Origin: Rhodocyclales bacterium
Lineage (GTDB): Bacteria > Pseudomonadota > Gammaproteobacteria > Burkholderiales > Rhodocyclaceae
DNA: 37,930 bases
Direction of reading: 5' to 3'
NCBI GenBank assembly: GCA_016177805.1
Contig: JACOUN010000072.1
Span: 1-37,930 of the forward strand
Shown: piece by piece, positions 14,598 to 22,116 of the stretch
Layout of the letters: each line of letters begins with the position of its first letter
How positions within the stretch are numbered: position 1 is the first letter of the stretch
Notes under the pieces: model-generated
Told to the model about the DNA's origin: nothing
The model's input: only the letters and a program-made list of their open reading frames with translations
Database searches by the model: none
Program-made: the position numbers and the translations under genes

Positions 14598-15014
14598 ATG
14601 AATGACTGTGTGTTTTGCCGCATCGTGCGCGGTGATCTGCCAGCGGCCAGGGTGTATGAGGATGAAGCGACGCTGGCCTTCATGGACCTGCAGTCGGTCA
14701 ACCCAGGGCATCTGCTGGTGACGTTGAAGCAGCATCATGCCGACATCTATACGCTGGACGATGCTGCCGCGGGGGCGGCGTTTCGCACCGTGGCGCGCAT
14801 GGCGCGCACCCTCAAGCGGGAACTGGGGTGCGACGGTGTGACGGTGCTGCAGGCCAATGAAGTAGCCGGCGGGCAGACGGTGTTCCACTTTCATGCGCAT
14901 GTGGTGCCGCGCTGGAAGGACGATGGCGCGGGGCTGATCTGGCCAGTGAAGAATCCGCCGCGCGAGGCGCTCGACGAGATGGCGGCACGCCTGCGCAAGG
15001 CGATTGCCTGCTAG
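14598..15014 (+). CDS. HIT-family nucleotide hydrolase
   Basis: 138 residues from ATG 14598, preceded by AAGGGGAG; a GTG at 14592 is possible but less well placed. MNDCVFCRIVRGDLPAARVYED at the N-terminus and the histidine triad HFHAHVV (His 97, 99, 101) define the Hint/HinT branch. These proteins hydrolyse nucleoside phosphoramidates and related nucleotides in the cytoplasm. The TAG stop (15012-15014) lies inside the CTAG end of the second MITE-like element. Confidence 0.9.
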   Translation: MNDCVFCRIVRGDLPAARVYEDEATLAFMDLQSVNPGHLLVTLKQHHADIYTLDDAAAGAAFRTVARMARTLKRELGCDGVTVLQANEVAGGQTVFHFHAHVVPRWKDDGAGLIWPVKNPPREALDEMAARLRKAIAC

Positions 15015-15177
15015 TGGTCTGCTTCGCAAATCAAGGACCATGACGAAAACGATGGTTTGAGGTGCAGGGCAAGGCGCGAACCGCAGCAATAGTCGTAACT
15101 ATTGCGAGGATGAGCAACGCCGCCATGCGCCACAAGACGCGTTTTCGTGTTTCGGTATTTGCGAAGCAGACCACTAG
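15011..15177. mobile_element. MITE-like element, copy 2 (167 bp)
   Basis: Same length and orientation as the copy at 12716-12882, with four base differences. Here the terminal inverted repeats are perfect over 21 bases (CTAGTGGTCTGCTTCGCAAA... and its inverse). The left CTAG supplies the HIT gene stop codon. A GATAAT -10-like sequence for the next gene lies 15 bases past the right end. Confidence 0.85.
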
Positions 15178-15224
15178 CAGCCTGAATACGTGATAATCCC
15201 GCTCTTTGCTCCAGGAAGTCATAC

Positions 15225-16160
15225 ATGTCGACGCTGATCTGCGGTTCCATCGCCTACGACACCATCATGGTGTTTCGCGACCACTTCAAGAACCACATCC
15301 TGCCCGAGCAGATCCATATCCTGAACGTCGCGTTCCTGGTGCCCGACATGCGGCGCGAGTTCGGCGGGTGTGCGGGCAACATCGCGTACAACCTCAAGCT
15401 GCTCGGCGGCGAGCCGCTTGCAATGGCGACGGTGGGCGACGATGCGGGGGCCTATCTGGCGCACATGGATGCGCTGGGGCTGATGCGCGAACATGTGCGC
15501 ATGGTGCCGGGCGCGTATACCGCCCAGGCTTTTGTCACGACCGATCTGGACGACAACCAGATCACCGCCTTTCATCCCGGTGCGATGGACTATTCGCATC
15601 TGAACGAGATCGGCGCCGCCTCCGGTGTCGAGCTGGGCATCGTGGCGCCGGATGGGCGTGACGGCATGCTCGCCCATGTCGAGCAATTCGCCGCCGCGGG
15701 GATTCCGTTCGTGTTCGATCCGGGGCAGGGGCTGCCGATGTTCAATGGCGACGAGCTGCTGCAATGCCTCAGGCTGGCGACTTATTGCACCGTCAACGAC
15801 TACGAAGCCCGGCTGTTGTGTGACCGGACCGGGCGTTCGCTGTCCGGTCTCGCACAGGAAGTCGAGGCCCTGGTCGTGACGCTGGGTGGCGAGGGCTCGC
15901 ATATCTATGTCGACGGGCAGCGTCTGGAAATTCCGGCGGTGCAGCCGGATGCGCTCCAGGACCCCACAGGGTGTGGTGACGCCTATCGCGCGGGATTGCT
16001 GTACGGCATCGCCAATGGCTACGACTGGCTGCGCGCGGGGCGTCTGGCGTCGGTCATGGGGGCGATCAAGATCGCCAGCCGTGGCGGGCAGAATCACCGC
16101 CCGAGCCGCGATGACATCGCGGCGCGCTTCGCGCTGGCGTTCGACGCGCCGCTGTGGTGA
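15225..16160 (+). CDS. PfkB-family carbohydrate/nucleoside kinase
   Basis: 311 residues; AGGAAG precedes the ATG. The protein has the ribokinase fold signatures: FGGCAGNIAYNLKLLGG (46-62) for substrate binding and DPTGCGDAYRAG (246-257) with the catalytic Asp 252 and the anion-hole glycines. Adenosine-kinase-like members are usual at this place in betaproteobacteria, beside the DUF3426 and prmA genes. Substrate (adenosine, ribose or another sugar) is not fixed by sequence. It is a cytoplasmic enzyme. The gene converges on the minus-strand DUF3426 gene with a 28-base gap and no visible terminator. Confidence 0.85.
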   Translation: MSTLICGSIAYDTIMVFRDHFKNHILPEQIHILNVAFLVPDMRREFGGCAGNIAYNLKLLGGEPLAMATVGDDAGAYLAHMDALGLMREHVRMVPGAYTAQAFVTTDLDDNQITAFHPGAMDYSHLNEIGAASGVELGIVAPDGRDGMLAHVEQFAAAGIPFVFDPGQGLPMFNGDELLQCLRLATYCTVNDYEARLLCDRTGRSLSGLAQEVEALVVTLGGEGSHIYVDGQRLEIPAVQPDALQDPTGCGDAYRAGLLYGIANGYDWLRAGRLASVMGAIKIASRGGQNHRPSRDDIAARFALAFDAPLW

Positions 16161-16188
16161 TGGGGGCGGCGAGCGCGGTGGGCCGGCG

Positions 16189-17421
16189 TTACGGGTAGAA
16201 GGCGTAGACGCGGTAGCCGACCGCGCTGACCGGGCCGGTTGCCGCGAAAGGCACGCTGGCTTCGACTTCCGCGCGCGGTGAGATACCGGACTCTTCTGCC
16301 CCGCCCGGCACCCATTCGTCAGGCGCGATGACGCGCCGCACCACCGGGCGATCGCGTCCGTCGGTCAGGGTTAGTTCGAGGTGCGGGTACTGCTGCGGAT
16401 GCGGTGCCTGGTTGCGCACCCTGGCGCTGAGGATGAACTGCCTGGGGTCGTGTGGATCGGATTCGAGGTTGGAGCTTTCGATGGTGATCGCACTCGCCAC
16501 GCGAGGCAGCGGCACCGTGCACCCGAGGTGGACGCATAGTTCCAGGTACCAGGGGCGTGTTTGTGGCCACTTGCGCGCGATGTCCTCGCGGAACAGATAG
16601 GCCGCCTGAACCGCGAGCGTGCCGGCCAGCATGCCGGTCATCAGACCCCACAGCCAGCGGTGCGTGCTCGGCGGCTCGGCGTGGTAGAGAAAGGCGGGGG
16701 TGTCATCGACGCCGTCGTCCGGATCGTGCGGGTCGTGCGGATCGATCGGCGGCGGATCTTCGTCGCGCACGACAAAAGGCGATGGGGCGTCGGGCTCGAT
16801 TGCAGGGGGGGAGGGCGGCTCTTGGGCGACCGGCAAGGTGATGGGTTCTTCTTGCGCCGGCGTGGGTTCGGTCGGCGGCTCGGCACTCCATCCGGGCGCG
16901 CCGTGCCCGGTTGGCGGGCGGGTTGCGGCCATCCCTTTGGGCGCGAACAGGTCGGGCGGTGGTGGGGCTGGCCGGGGCGGAACGTAGGGCCGATGCTCGG
17001 TGCGGGATGGTTCGCTGCCAGGTTCCAGCGCCGGCCAGGTCGATGTCTGGCCGGCCGGGGTGGCGTGCGCGGGCACGTTGCCGGCAGGAGTGGAACGTTC
17101 CGGCCGGGGTAGGGGGGGCATCGTGGGGGGCGCCGTGGGGCGGGTTTCGGGTATGCCGAAATCAAGCTTGTCGAGCGGGCCGGGGTCGAGGCGGGCGGAC
17201 GGGCGTGGCGTGGGCGAAGGCGCGCTCGCCACGCTTGGCGTTTTTCCCGGTTTCTCGGCGAGCGCATCGGCGTCAGCGATGCGCTCCTGGTCCATCAGGT
17301 GTTCAACTGCATTGAATGCGCCATGGCAGTTGCCGCAACGCACCCGCCCGCCGTGCGCGCGCAACTGCTCCGGGCGGACGCGAAAGACCGTGTGGCAGGC
17401 CGGGCAGCGAACGATCAGCAT
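16189..17421 (-). CDS. Zinc-ribbon, single-pass membrane protein of the DUF3426 family
   Basis: 410 residues from the ATG at 17421, which overlaps the prmA stop. It opens with a zinc ribbon of the MJ0042 type: CPACHTVFRVRPEQLRAHGG and CGNCHGAF, giving CxxC...CxxC. A long proline-rich, low-complexity stretch (about 60-255) follows. Then comes one membrane segment (WLWGLMTGMLAGTLAVQAAYLF) and a C-terminal DUF3426 domain with HPQQYPHLELTLTDGRDRPVVRR. The function of the family is unknown. The layout suggests a cytoplasmic sensor-like N-terminus joined to a periplasmic domain. Genes of this kind are regularly found after prmA in betaproteobacteria. Confidence 0.85.
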   Translation of the reverse strand: MLIVRCPACHTVFRVRPEQLRAHGGRVRCGNCHGAFNAVEHLMDQERIADADALAEKPGKTPSVASAPSPTPRPSARLDPGPLDKLDFGIPETRPTAPPTMPPLPRPERSTPAGNVPAHATPAGQTSTWPALEPGSEPSRTEHRPYVPPRPAPPPPDLFAPKGMAATRPPTGHGAPGWSAEPPTEPTPAQEEPITLPVAQEPPSPPAIEPDAPSPFVVRDEDPPPIDPHDPHDPDDGVDDTPAFLYHAEPPSTHRWLWGLMTGMLAGTLAVQAAYLFREDIARKWPQTRPWYLELCVHLGCTVPLPRVASAITIESSNLESDPHDPRQFILSARVRNQAPHPQQYPHLELTLTDGRDRPVVRRVIAPDEWVPGGAEESGISPRAEVEASVPFAATGPVSAVGYRVYAFYP

Positions 17422-18329
17422 GCGTGGGGCGCGTCGCCGGCCGGGCGCATGCCTTCGAGGCGAGCCCAGCCTTCGCGCGTGGCGCCGGTGGTCAGGGTGA
17501 GAAACGGAGCGTAGGCGGCGATTACCTGGTCGGTCTGGGATTCGAGTACCCCGGACAGGACCAGCCGCCCACCGTTGGCTACGCGCGCCGACAGCAGCGG
17601 CGCAAGTACACATAGCGGGTTGGTCAGGATATTGGCGACGACGACGTCGAAACAACGGTCGAGCGACTTGCGCGAGTGCTGCAGGCGCAAGTCCACGCCG
17701 TTACGGCTTGCGTTGTAGCGCGCCGACTCCAGTGCTTTGTCGTCGATATCGACCCCGAGGACTTCCGCCGCGCCGAGTTTGGCTGCCGCGATGCCGAGGA
17801 TGCCCGAGCCGCAGCCGTAGTCCAGCACCGACTGCGAGCGCTGTGGCGCGACTTCCGCACATAGCCATTCCAGGCACAAACGGGTGGTGGGATGGGAGCC
17901 GGTGCCGAACGCCATGCCCGGATCGAGTTCGATGTTGATCGCGTGCTCGTCCGGCGCGGTGTGCCAGGAAGGCACGATCCACAACCGGTCGGTGATTTCG
18001 ATGGGGTCGAACTGGCTCTGCGTGAGCTGTACCCAGTTCTGCTCGGCCACTTCTTCGGTGGTGAATGGCGGCGGTGCCAGTCCGGCGAGTGTTGCGGCGT
18101 GTGCCACGGACTTGCCGATGTCGGCGTCGGCATCGAACAGCGCGATGACCCGGCTGTGATCCCACAACGAGGCGGGGTGGTGGCCGGGCTCACCGAACTG
18201 GGCCTTCTCGGCCTCGGTGCCGGCGTCGGCGTCCTCGATCGCCACCGACAGCGCGCCCGCTTCCATCAGCGCGTCCGAGAGTGTTTCGGCGCGCTGTGCC
18301 TGGGCGTGCAGGGTGACCGAGATCCACAT
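17415..18329 (-). CDS. prmA: Ribosomal protein L11 methyltransferase
   Basis: 304 residues. The N-terminal substrate-recognition domain (MWISVTLHAQAQRAETLSDALMEAGALSVAIEDAD) and the SAM-binding motif LDYGCGSGILGIAAAKLGA are typical of PrmA, as are PGMAFGTGSHPTTRLCLEWL and VVANILTNPL, the last equivalent to the NPPY-like catalytic motif. PrmA trimethylates ribosomal protein L11 on several amino groups. It follows accC with a 16-base gap and overlaps the DUF3426 gene, so it is in the middle of the operon. Confidence 0.95.
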   Translation of the reverse strand: MWISVTLHAQAQRAETLSDALMEAGALSVAIEDADAGTEAEKAQFGEPGHHPASLWDHSRVIALFDADADIGKSVAHAATLAGLAPPPFTTEEVAEQNWVQLTQSQFDPIEITDRLWIVPSWHTAPDEHAINIELDPGMAFGTGSHPTTRLCLEWLCAEVAPQRSQSVLDYGCGSGILGIAAAKLGAAEVLGVDIDDKALESARYNASRNGVDLRLQHSRKSLDRCFDVVVANILTNPLCVLAPLLSARVANGGRLVLSGVLESQTDQVIAAYAPFLTLTTGATREGWARLEGMRPAGDAPHAC

Positions 18330-18345
18330 GGCGAGGTGTCCGTTG

Positions 18346-19707
18346 TCAGCCGGGTTTCAGTTCGCTGCGATCGGCGAGCAGGTGCTCCAGATAGTGGATG
18401 CTGGTCCCGCCTTCGACGAAACGGCCGTCCAGCATCAGTTCCTGATGCAGCGGCACGTTGGTCTTGATGCCGTCTACCGCCATTTCCGACAGCGCGATGC
18501 GCATGCGCCGGATGGCCTGCTCGCGCGTGTCGCCGTAGGCGATGAGCTTGCCTATCATCGAGTCGTAATACTGCGGAATGGTGTAGCCGTTGTAAACATG
18601 CGAGTCCACGCGTATGCCGGGTCCGCCGGGCATGTGCCAGTTGGTGATCTTGCCCGGCGACGGGGTGAAGCGAAACGGATCTTCGGCGTTGATGCGACAC
18701 TCGATGGCATGTCCGCGAAACTCGACGTCGCGCTGCTTGAACCAGAGCGTTTCACCCGCCGCGATGCGGATCTGGGCCTGCACGATATCCACCCCGGTGA
18801 TGAACTCGGTGACCGGATGCTCGACCTGCACGCGCGTGTTCATTTCAATGAAGTAGAACTCGTCGTTCTCGAACAGGAACTCGAAGGTGCCGGCGCCGCG
18901 GTAGCCGATCTTGCGGCAAGCCTCGGCGCAGCGTTCGCCGACTTTCTCGATCAGTTTGCGCTCGATACCGGGGGCCGGCGCCTCTTCGATGACCTTCTGG
19001 TGGCGGCGTTGCATCGAGCAATCGCGCTCACCCAGGTGCACGGCGTTGCCGTGGTGGTCCGCGAGCACCTGGATTTCGACGTGACGCGGATTCTCCAGGA
19101 ATTTCTCCATGTACACGGTCGCGTTGCCGAAGGCGGCCTGTGCTTCGGACTGTGTCGTCGCGACCGCGTTGAGCAGCGCCGCTTCGGTGTGCACCACGCG
19201 CATCCCGCGTCCGCCCCCGCCGCCCGCCGCCTTGATGATGACCGGGTAGCCTACCGAGCGCGCGATGGCGAGTATCTGCTTGGGGTTGTCGGGCAGGGCG
19301 CCGTCCGAACCGGGCACGCACGGCACCTTTGAGGCCTTCATCATGTCCTTGGCGCTGACCTTGTCGCCCATCAGGCGTATGGTCTCGGCTTTCGGTCCAA
19401 TGAAGACGAAACCGGACTGCTCCACCCGCTCGGCGAAATCGGCATTCTCGGAGAGAAAGCCATAGCCCGGATGGATGGCCTCGGCATCGGTGACTTCGGC
19501 CGCCGAGATGATGGCCGGCACGTTCAGATAGCTCAGGTTGGACGCCGCCGGGCCGATGCAGACCGACTCGTCGGCGAGCTTGACGTATTTGGCTTCGGTG
19601 TCGGCGGTGGAGTGCACCGCCACGGTGCGTATGCCCAGCTCGCGGCAGGCGCGCAGTATCCTTAATGCGATCTCTCCGCGGTTGGCGATCAGTATCTTTT
19701 CAAACAT
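18346..19707 (-). CDS. accC: Acetyl-CoA carboxylase, biotin carboxylase subunit
   Basis: 453 residues of normal length. It starts [20 protein letters not shown] and has the ATP-grasp glycine-rich loop [13 protein letters not shown], the [17 protein letters not shown] segment, and [21 protein letters not shown] near the catalytic Arg/Glu. AccC carboxylates biotin on AccB using ATP and bicarbonate, the first half-reaction of fatty-acid synthesis. The ATG at 19707 has GGAG five bases upstream (minus strand). The 5' end is unusual: a second copy of its first codons lies 121 bases upstream, and an inverted copy of codons 10-14 sits just before the ribosome binding site. Confidence 0.95.
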   Translation of the reverse strand: MFEKILIANRGEIALRILRACRELGIRTVAVHSTADTEAKYVKLADESVCIGPAASNLSYLNVPAIISAAEVTDAEAIHPGYGFLSENADFAERVEQSGFVFIGPKAETIRLMGDKVSAKDMMKASKVPCVPGSDGALPDNPKQILAIARSVGYPVIIKAAGGGGGRGMRVVHTEAALLNAVATTQSEAQAAFGNATVYMEKFLENPRHVEIQVLADHHGNAVHLGERDCSMQRRHQKVIEEAPAPGIERKLIEKVGERCAEACRKIGYRGAGTFEFLFENDEFYFIEMNTRVQVEHPVTEFITGVDIVQAQIRIAAGETLWFKQRDVEFRGHAIECRINAEDPFRFTPSPGKITNWHMPGGPGIRVDSHVYNGYTIPQYYDSMIGKLIAYGDTREQAIRRMRIALSEMAVDGIKTNVPLHQELMLDGRFVEGGTSIHYLEHLLADRSELKPG

Positions 19708-19731
19708 GGGTACTCCACGCGGAGAGATCGC
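19667..19731 (-). repeat. 14-bp inverted repeat bracketing the accC start
   Basis: GCGATCTCTCCGCG (19667-19680, inside accC) and its exact inverse (19718-19731, upstream) enclose a 37-base loop. That loop contains the GGAG ribosome binding site and the ATG. A hairpin in the mRNA would present or hide the start. Confidence 0.8.
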
Positions 19732-19835
19732 GCTTGCACCCTTCGGGTGCCGTGCGATGTGGCTGCGCCGCTGCGCCGCCCAGGGGCGGCTGGTCGCCTC
19801 GGTTGGCGATCAGTATCTTCTCGAACATGCTGTGC
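19708..19835 (-). other. accB-accC spacer with duplicated accC start and two hairpins
   Basis: Copy B of the accC 5' end (19800-19829) matches the true one (19679-19708) at 28 of 30 bases. The two differences are silent (TTC/TTT, GAG/GAA). From ATG 19828 a frame of about 42 codons ([16 protein letters not shown]...) runs into the real start and stops there. Two perfect hairpins lie between: 19736-19750 (GCACCC/GGGTGC) and 19775-19790 (GCCGCC/GGCGGC). Confidence 0.8.
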
Positions 19836-20294
19836 TTAACCGATGACGAACAGGGGTTGACCGTATTCCACCGGCTGGCCGTTCTCGACCAGGATCGCCT
19901 TGATGACGCCCTCCTTGTCGGATTCGATTTCGTTCATCAGCTTCATCGCTTCGATCAGGCACAGGCGCTCGCCTGATGCGACGGTTTGACCCACTTCCAC
20001 GAACGGTGTCGCTCCCGGTGACGCCGCGCGATAAAAGGTGCCGACCATGGGTGACCTGACGATGTGGCCGTCGGGTATGTCGTCGGCTGCGGCGACGACT
20101 TCGGTCGCGATGGTGGGGGCGGGTGCGTGGGGGGCGGGGTAGGCGGCGTAGGTGGGTTGGGGGTGATAGCCGGCCGGTGCTGCCGAGGGGTATTTGGCGA
20201 TGCGGACTTTTTCCTCGCCTTCAGTGACTTCCAGTTCGGATATGCCCGACTCCTGGACGAGGTCGATCAGTTTCTTCAGCTTGCGCAAATCCAT
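19836..20294 (-). CDS. accB: Acetyl-CoA carboxylase, biotin carboxyl carrier protein
   Basis: 152 residues from the ATG at 20294 (GGAG six bases upstream); an 8-residue longer frame has no such site. The N-terminus [23 protein letters not shown] is typical. An alanine/proline-rich linker ([23 protein letters not shown]) joins it to the biotinyl domain, where [10 protein letters not shown] carries the lysine that receives biotin. AccB carries carboxybiotin between AccC and the transferase subunits. In E. coli AccB represses its own operon. The spacer to accC is abnormally long here (128 bases). Confidence 0.95.
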   Translation of the reverse strand: MDLRKLKKLIDLVQESGISELEVTEGEEKVRIAKYPSAAPAGYHPQPTYAAYPAPHAPAPTIATEVVAAADDIPDGHIVRSPMVGTFYRAASPGATPFVEVGQTVASGERLCLIEAMKLMNEIESDKEGVIKAILVENGQPVEYGQPLFVIG

Positions 20295-20356
20295 CTTGTT
20301 CTCCGGGCAATACGGCACCGCTCGGGCTGTGAAGCCAGGGGTGCCGCGCGGTTGTT

Positions 20357-20848
20357 TCAGTGATCTCGAAGGCGCGAGAGGGTGAACTCGAGCGCGGCGA
20401 TGTAGCCGTAGGCGCCGAGTCCGCAGATGACGCCCGCGGCGCGATCCGAAAAATAGGAGTGCTGCCGGAAGGGCTCTCTCGCGTGGATGTTCGACAGGTG
20501 TACCTCGACGTACGGTATTGCTACCGCGGCCAGTGCATCGCGCAATGCAACACTGGTATGGGTGTAACCCGCCGGATTGATGATGATGAACCGGACGTCC
20601 TCGGCGGCTGCCGCCTGGATCCGGTCTATGAGCTGACCTTCATGGTTGCTCTGGAACGACTCGACCAGCACGCCGTCGGCGCGGCCGCGCGCTTCCATGG
20701 CCTGATGAACATCGGTGAGCGTGGTGTGACCGTAGATTTCGGGCTCACGCGTGCCGAGCAGGTTCAGGTTGGGGCCATGAAGCACCAGTATCCGCGTTGC
20801 TGGGGGCGGTGGTGTTTCGGAGGATTTACTGCGAGTTGAGCGCTTCAT
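20357..20848 (-). CDS. aroQ: Type II 3-dehydroquinate dehydratase
   Basis: 163 residues. Family motifs: [20 protein letters not shown] (with the catalytic Tyr), [30 protein letters not shown] and [15 protein letters not shown] (with the catalytic His). It converts 3-dehydroquinate to 3-dehydroshikimate in aromatic amino-acid synthesis. The first ~17 residues ([17 protein letters not shown]) are a basic, proline-rich extension not usual in the family, whose members are near 145-150 residues. No ATG lies at the usual position, so the extension may be real. It precedes accB by 62 bases, as in many betaproteobacteria. Confidence 0.95.
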   Translation of the reverse strand: MKRSTRSKSSETPPPPATRILVLHGPNLNLLGTREPEIYGHTTLTDVHQAMEARGRADGVLVESFQSNHEGQLIDRIQAAAAEDVRFIIINPAGYTHTSVALRDALAAVAIPYVEVHLSNIHAREPFRQHSYFSDRAAGVICGLGAYGYIAALEFTLSRLRDH

Positions 20849-20923
20849 GGCTGCAAGTTTGCCGCAAATCGCAACAACTTGTCCAGTGCGGCGCTCCTCC
20901 GGATGGGCGGGTCCGGAGGCTGT

Positions 20924-21454
20924 TCAGGGCAGCAAGGCGTCGATTTTGCCCTCAAGTTCGCTTTCACTCAAGGTGCCGAGCTTGGCGTGCCGGATCGCGC
21001 CCTTGGGGTCGACGATGAGCGTGAACGGGAGGGCCTGGGCCTCGTTTCCGAGTTCTGCGGTAATCTCCAGCGCGTCAAGGGTGGCGATCAGCAGCGGGTA
21101 GGGAACGTCGTACTGGTCACGAAACGCCTTGACCTTGTCCGCATCGTCGATGCTGATGCCGACAAACTGTACTGGCTGGTCGGCGTAACGCCGGCTGACC
21201 GACGAGAATTCGGGTATCTCCTTGATGCACGGCGGGCACCAGGTGGCCCAGTAGTTGACGACCATGACCTTGCCTCGCCATTGCTCCAATCCTTGCTCGA
21301 CGCCTTGCAGGTCGGGTAGGCGCACCGCCATCAGCGCCTCGCTCGCGTCGGCCTTGGCGGCCGCCGGCTGCATGCCTTTCTGGGTCAGGTAGCCGGTGAG
21401 GGTTGCCGCGCCGGCAACGATGATGAACAGGGTGATGCGGATGCTGCGTTTCAT
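20924..21454 (-). CDS. Membrane-anchored TlpA/ResA-like thioredoxin
   Basis: 176 residues with an N-terminal membrane anchor or uncleaved signal (ITLFIIVAGAATLTGYLT). The thioredoxin fold follows, with the redox motif WCPPC (C73, C76), then GISIDDADKVKAFRDQYDVPYPLL and the cis-proline segment LPFTLIVDPKG. Such proteins reduce disulfides in the periplasm, for example in cytochrome c maturation; the client here is unknown. The start overlaps the stop of the preceding gene by 4 bases. A separate maturation cluster is not in the window. Confidence 0.9.
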   Translation of the reverse strand: MKRSIRITLFIIVAGAATLTGYLTQKGMQPAAAKADASEALMAVRLPDLQGVEQGLEQWRGKVMVVNYWATWCPPCIKEIPEFSSVSRRYADQPVQFVGISIDDADKVKAFRDQYDVPYPLLIATLDALEITAELGNEAQALPFTLIVDPKGAIRHAKLGTLSESELEGKIDALLP

Positions 21455-22053
21455 TCCGAGGCTCTCTGGCTGTTTTCAAGCAAGGCTTCGACCGCCTGCA
21501 GGCGGGCCCGTTCCGTGGCGCGGCGTCCGGCGCGCTCGGCGTTCTGGTCGAAGATCGCCAGGCGTACCGGCACGTCATCCCAGTCGAAACACAGTATGGC
21601 TTCGGGCGGGTGCGCCATCGCGCGCCGGGGTTCGCGGTGCTCGTAGGCCAGACTCTGGTTGAGGAAAAAGATCTCCACCTCCTTGGCGCTTTCCGGGTAG
21701 ATCTCGATCTCCACTTCCGAATAGCGGCCCGCCGTGCCGTCGAGCGCACCCCCGGTCAGATAGGGGTGAAACTGCTCCAGCATCTCCATGATCCCGACTG
21801 CCGCGACGCGCATCTCGTAGATGCGCTCATCCTGTTCCTCGTCCTGGTACAGGGCTTGCCAAGCGCGCAGCTCGGCTTCGATTTCGGCGTTGGTGGGGAG
21901 TGACTCCGATTCGGTCACCCCCAGTTGCCGGGCGGCCTTGCGCTTGGCGAAGCCGAAATCGCTGATGCCGTCCTCGGCCATCATGCGTGCGGCAATCGAC
22001 GCAATTTCGCGCCTCAGGGTGCCGGCTTTGAGAGCGTGGGCGCGGGGGCTCAT
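21451..22053 (-). CDS. Conserved small protein divergent from mpl (unknown function)
   Basis: 200 residues, acidic in the middle and without signal or membrane segments. MSPRAHALKAGTLRREIASIAARMMAEDGISDFGFAKRKAARQLG looks helical and basic. Later GRYSEVEIEIYPESAKEVEIFFLNQSLAYEHRE resembles a small nucleotidyltransferase-like fold, but I cannot assign catalytic residues. Proteins like this next to mpl are, as far as I recall, sometimes labelled 'UDP-N-acetylmuramate-alanine ligase' in databases. Nothing in this sequence supports that, since there is no P-loop. It is the first gene of the minus-strand operon. Confidence 0.75.
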   Translation of the reverse strand: MSPRAHALKAGTLRREIASIAARMMAEDGISDFGFAKRKAARQLGVTESESLPTNAEIEAELRAWQALYQDEEQDERIYEMRVAAVGIMEMLEQFHPYLTGGALDGTAGRYSEVEIEIYPESAKEVEIFFLNQSLAYEHREPRRAMAHPPEAILCFDWDDVPVRLAIFDQNAERAGRRATERARLQAVEALLENSQRASE

Positions 22054-22116
22054 GGGCGGGGCGGGCAGGGTAGAATGGCGCCTATTTTACACAGGCCGGC
22101 CTGCCCGGGCGTTTTC

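Noticed and set aside
19826-19828. ATG 19828 as the true accC start
   Set aside because: Its frame leaves accC after 11 codons and stops; the ATG at 19707 has a ribosome binding site and reads the full enzyme.
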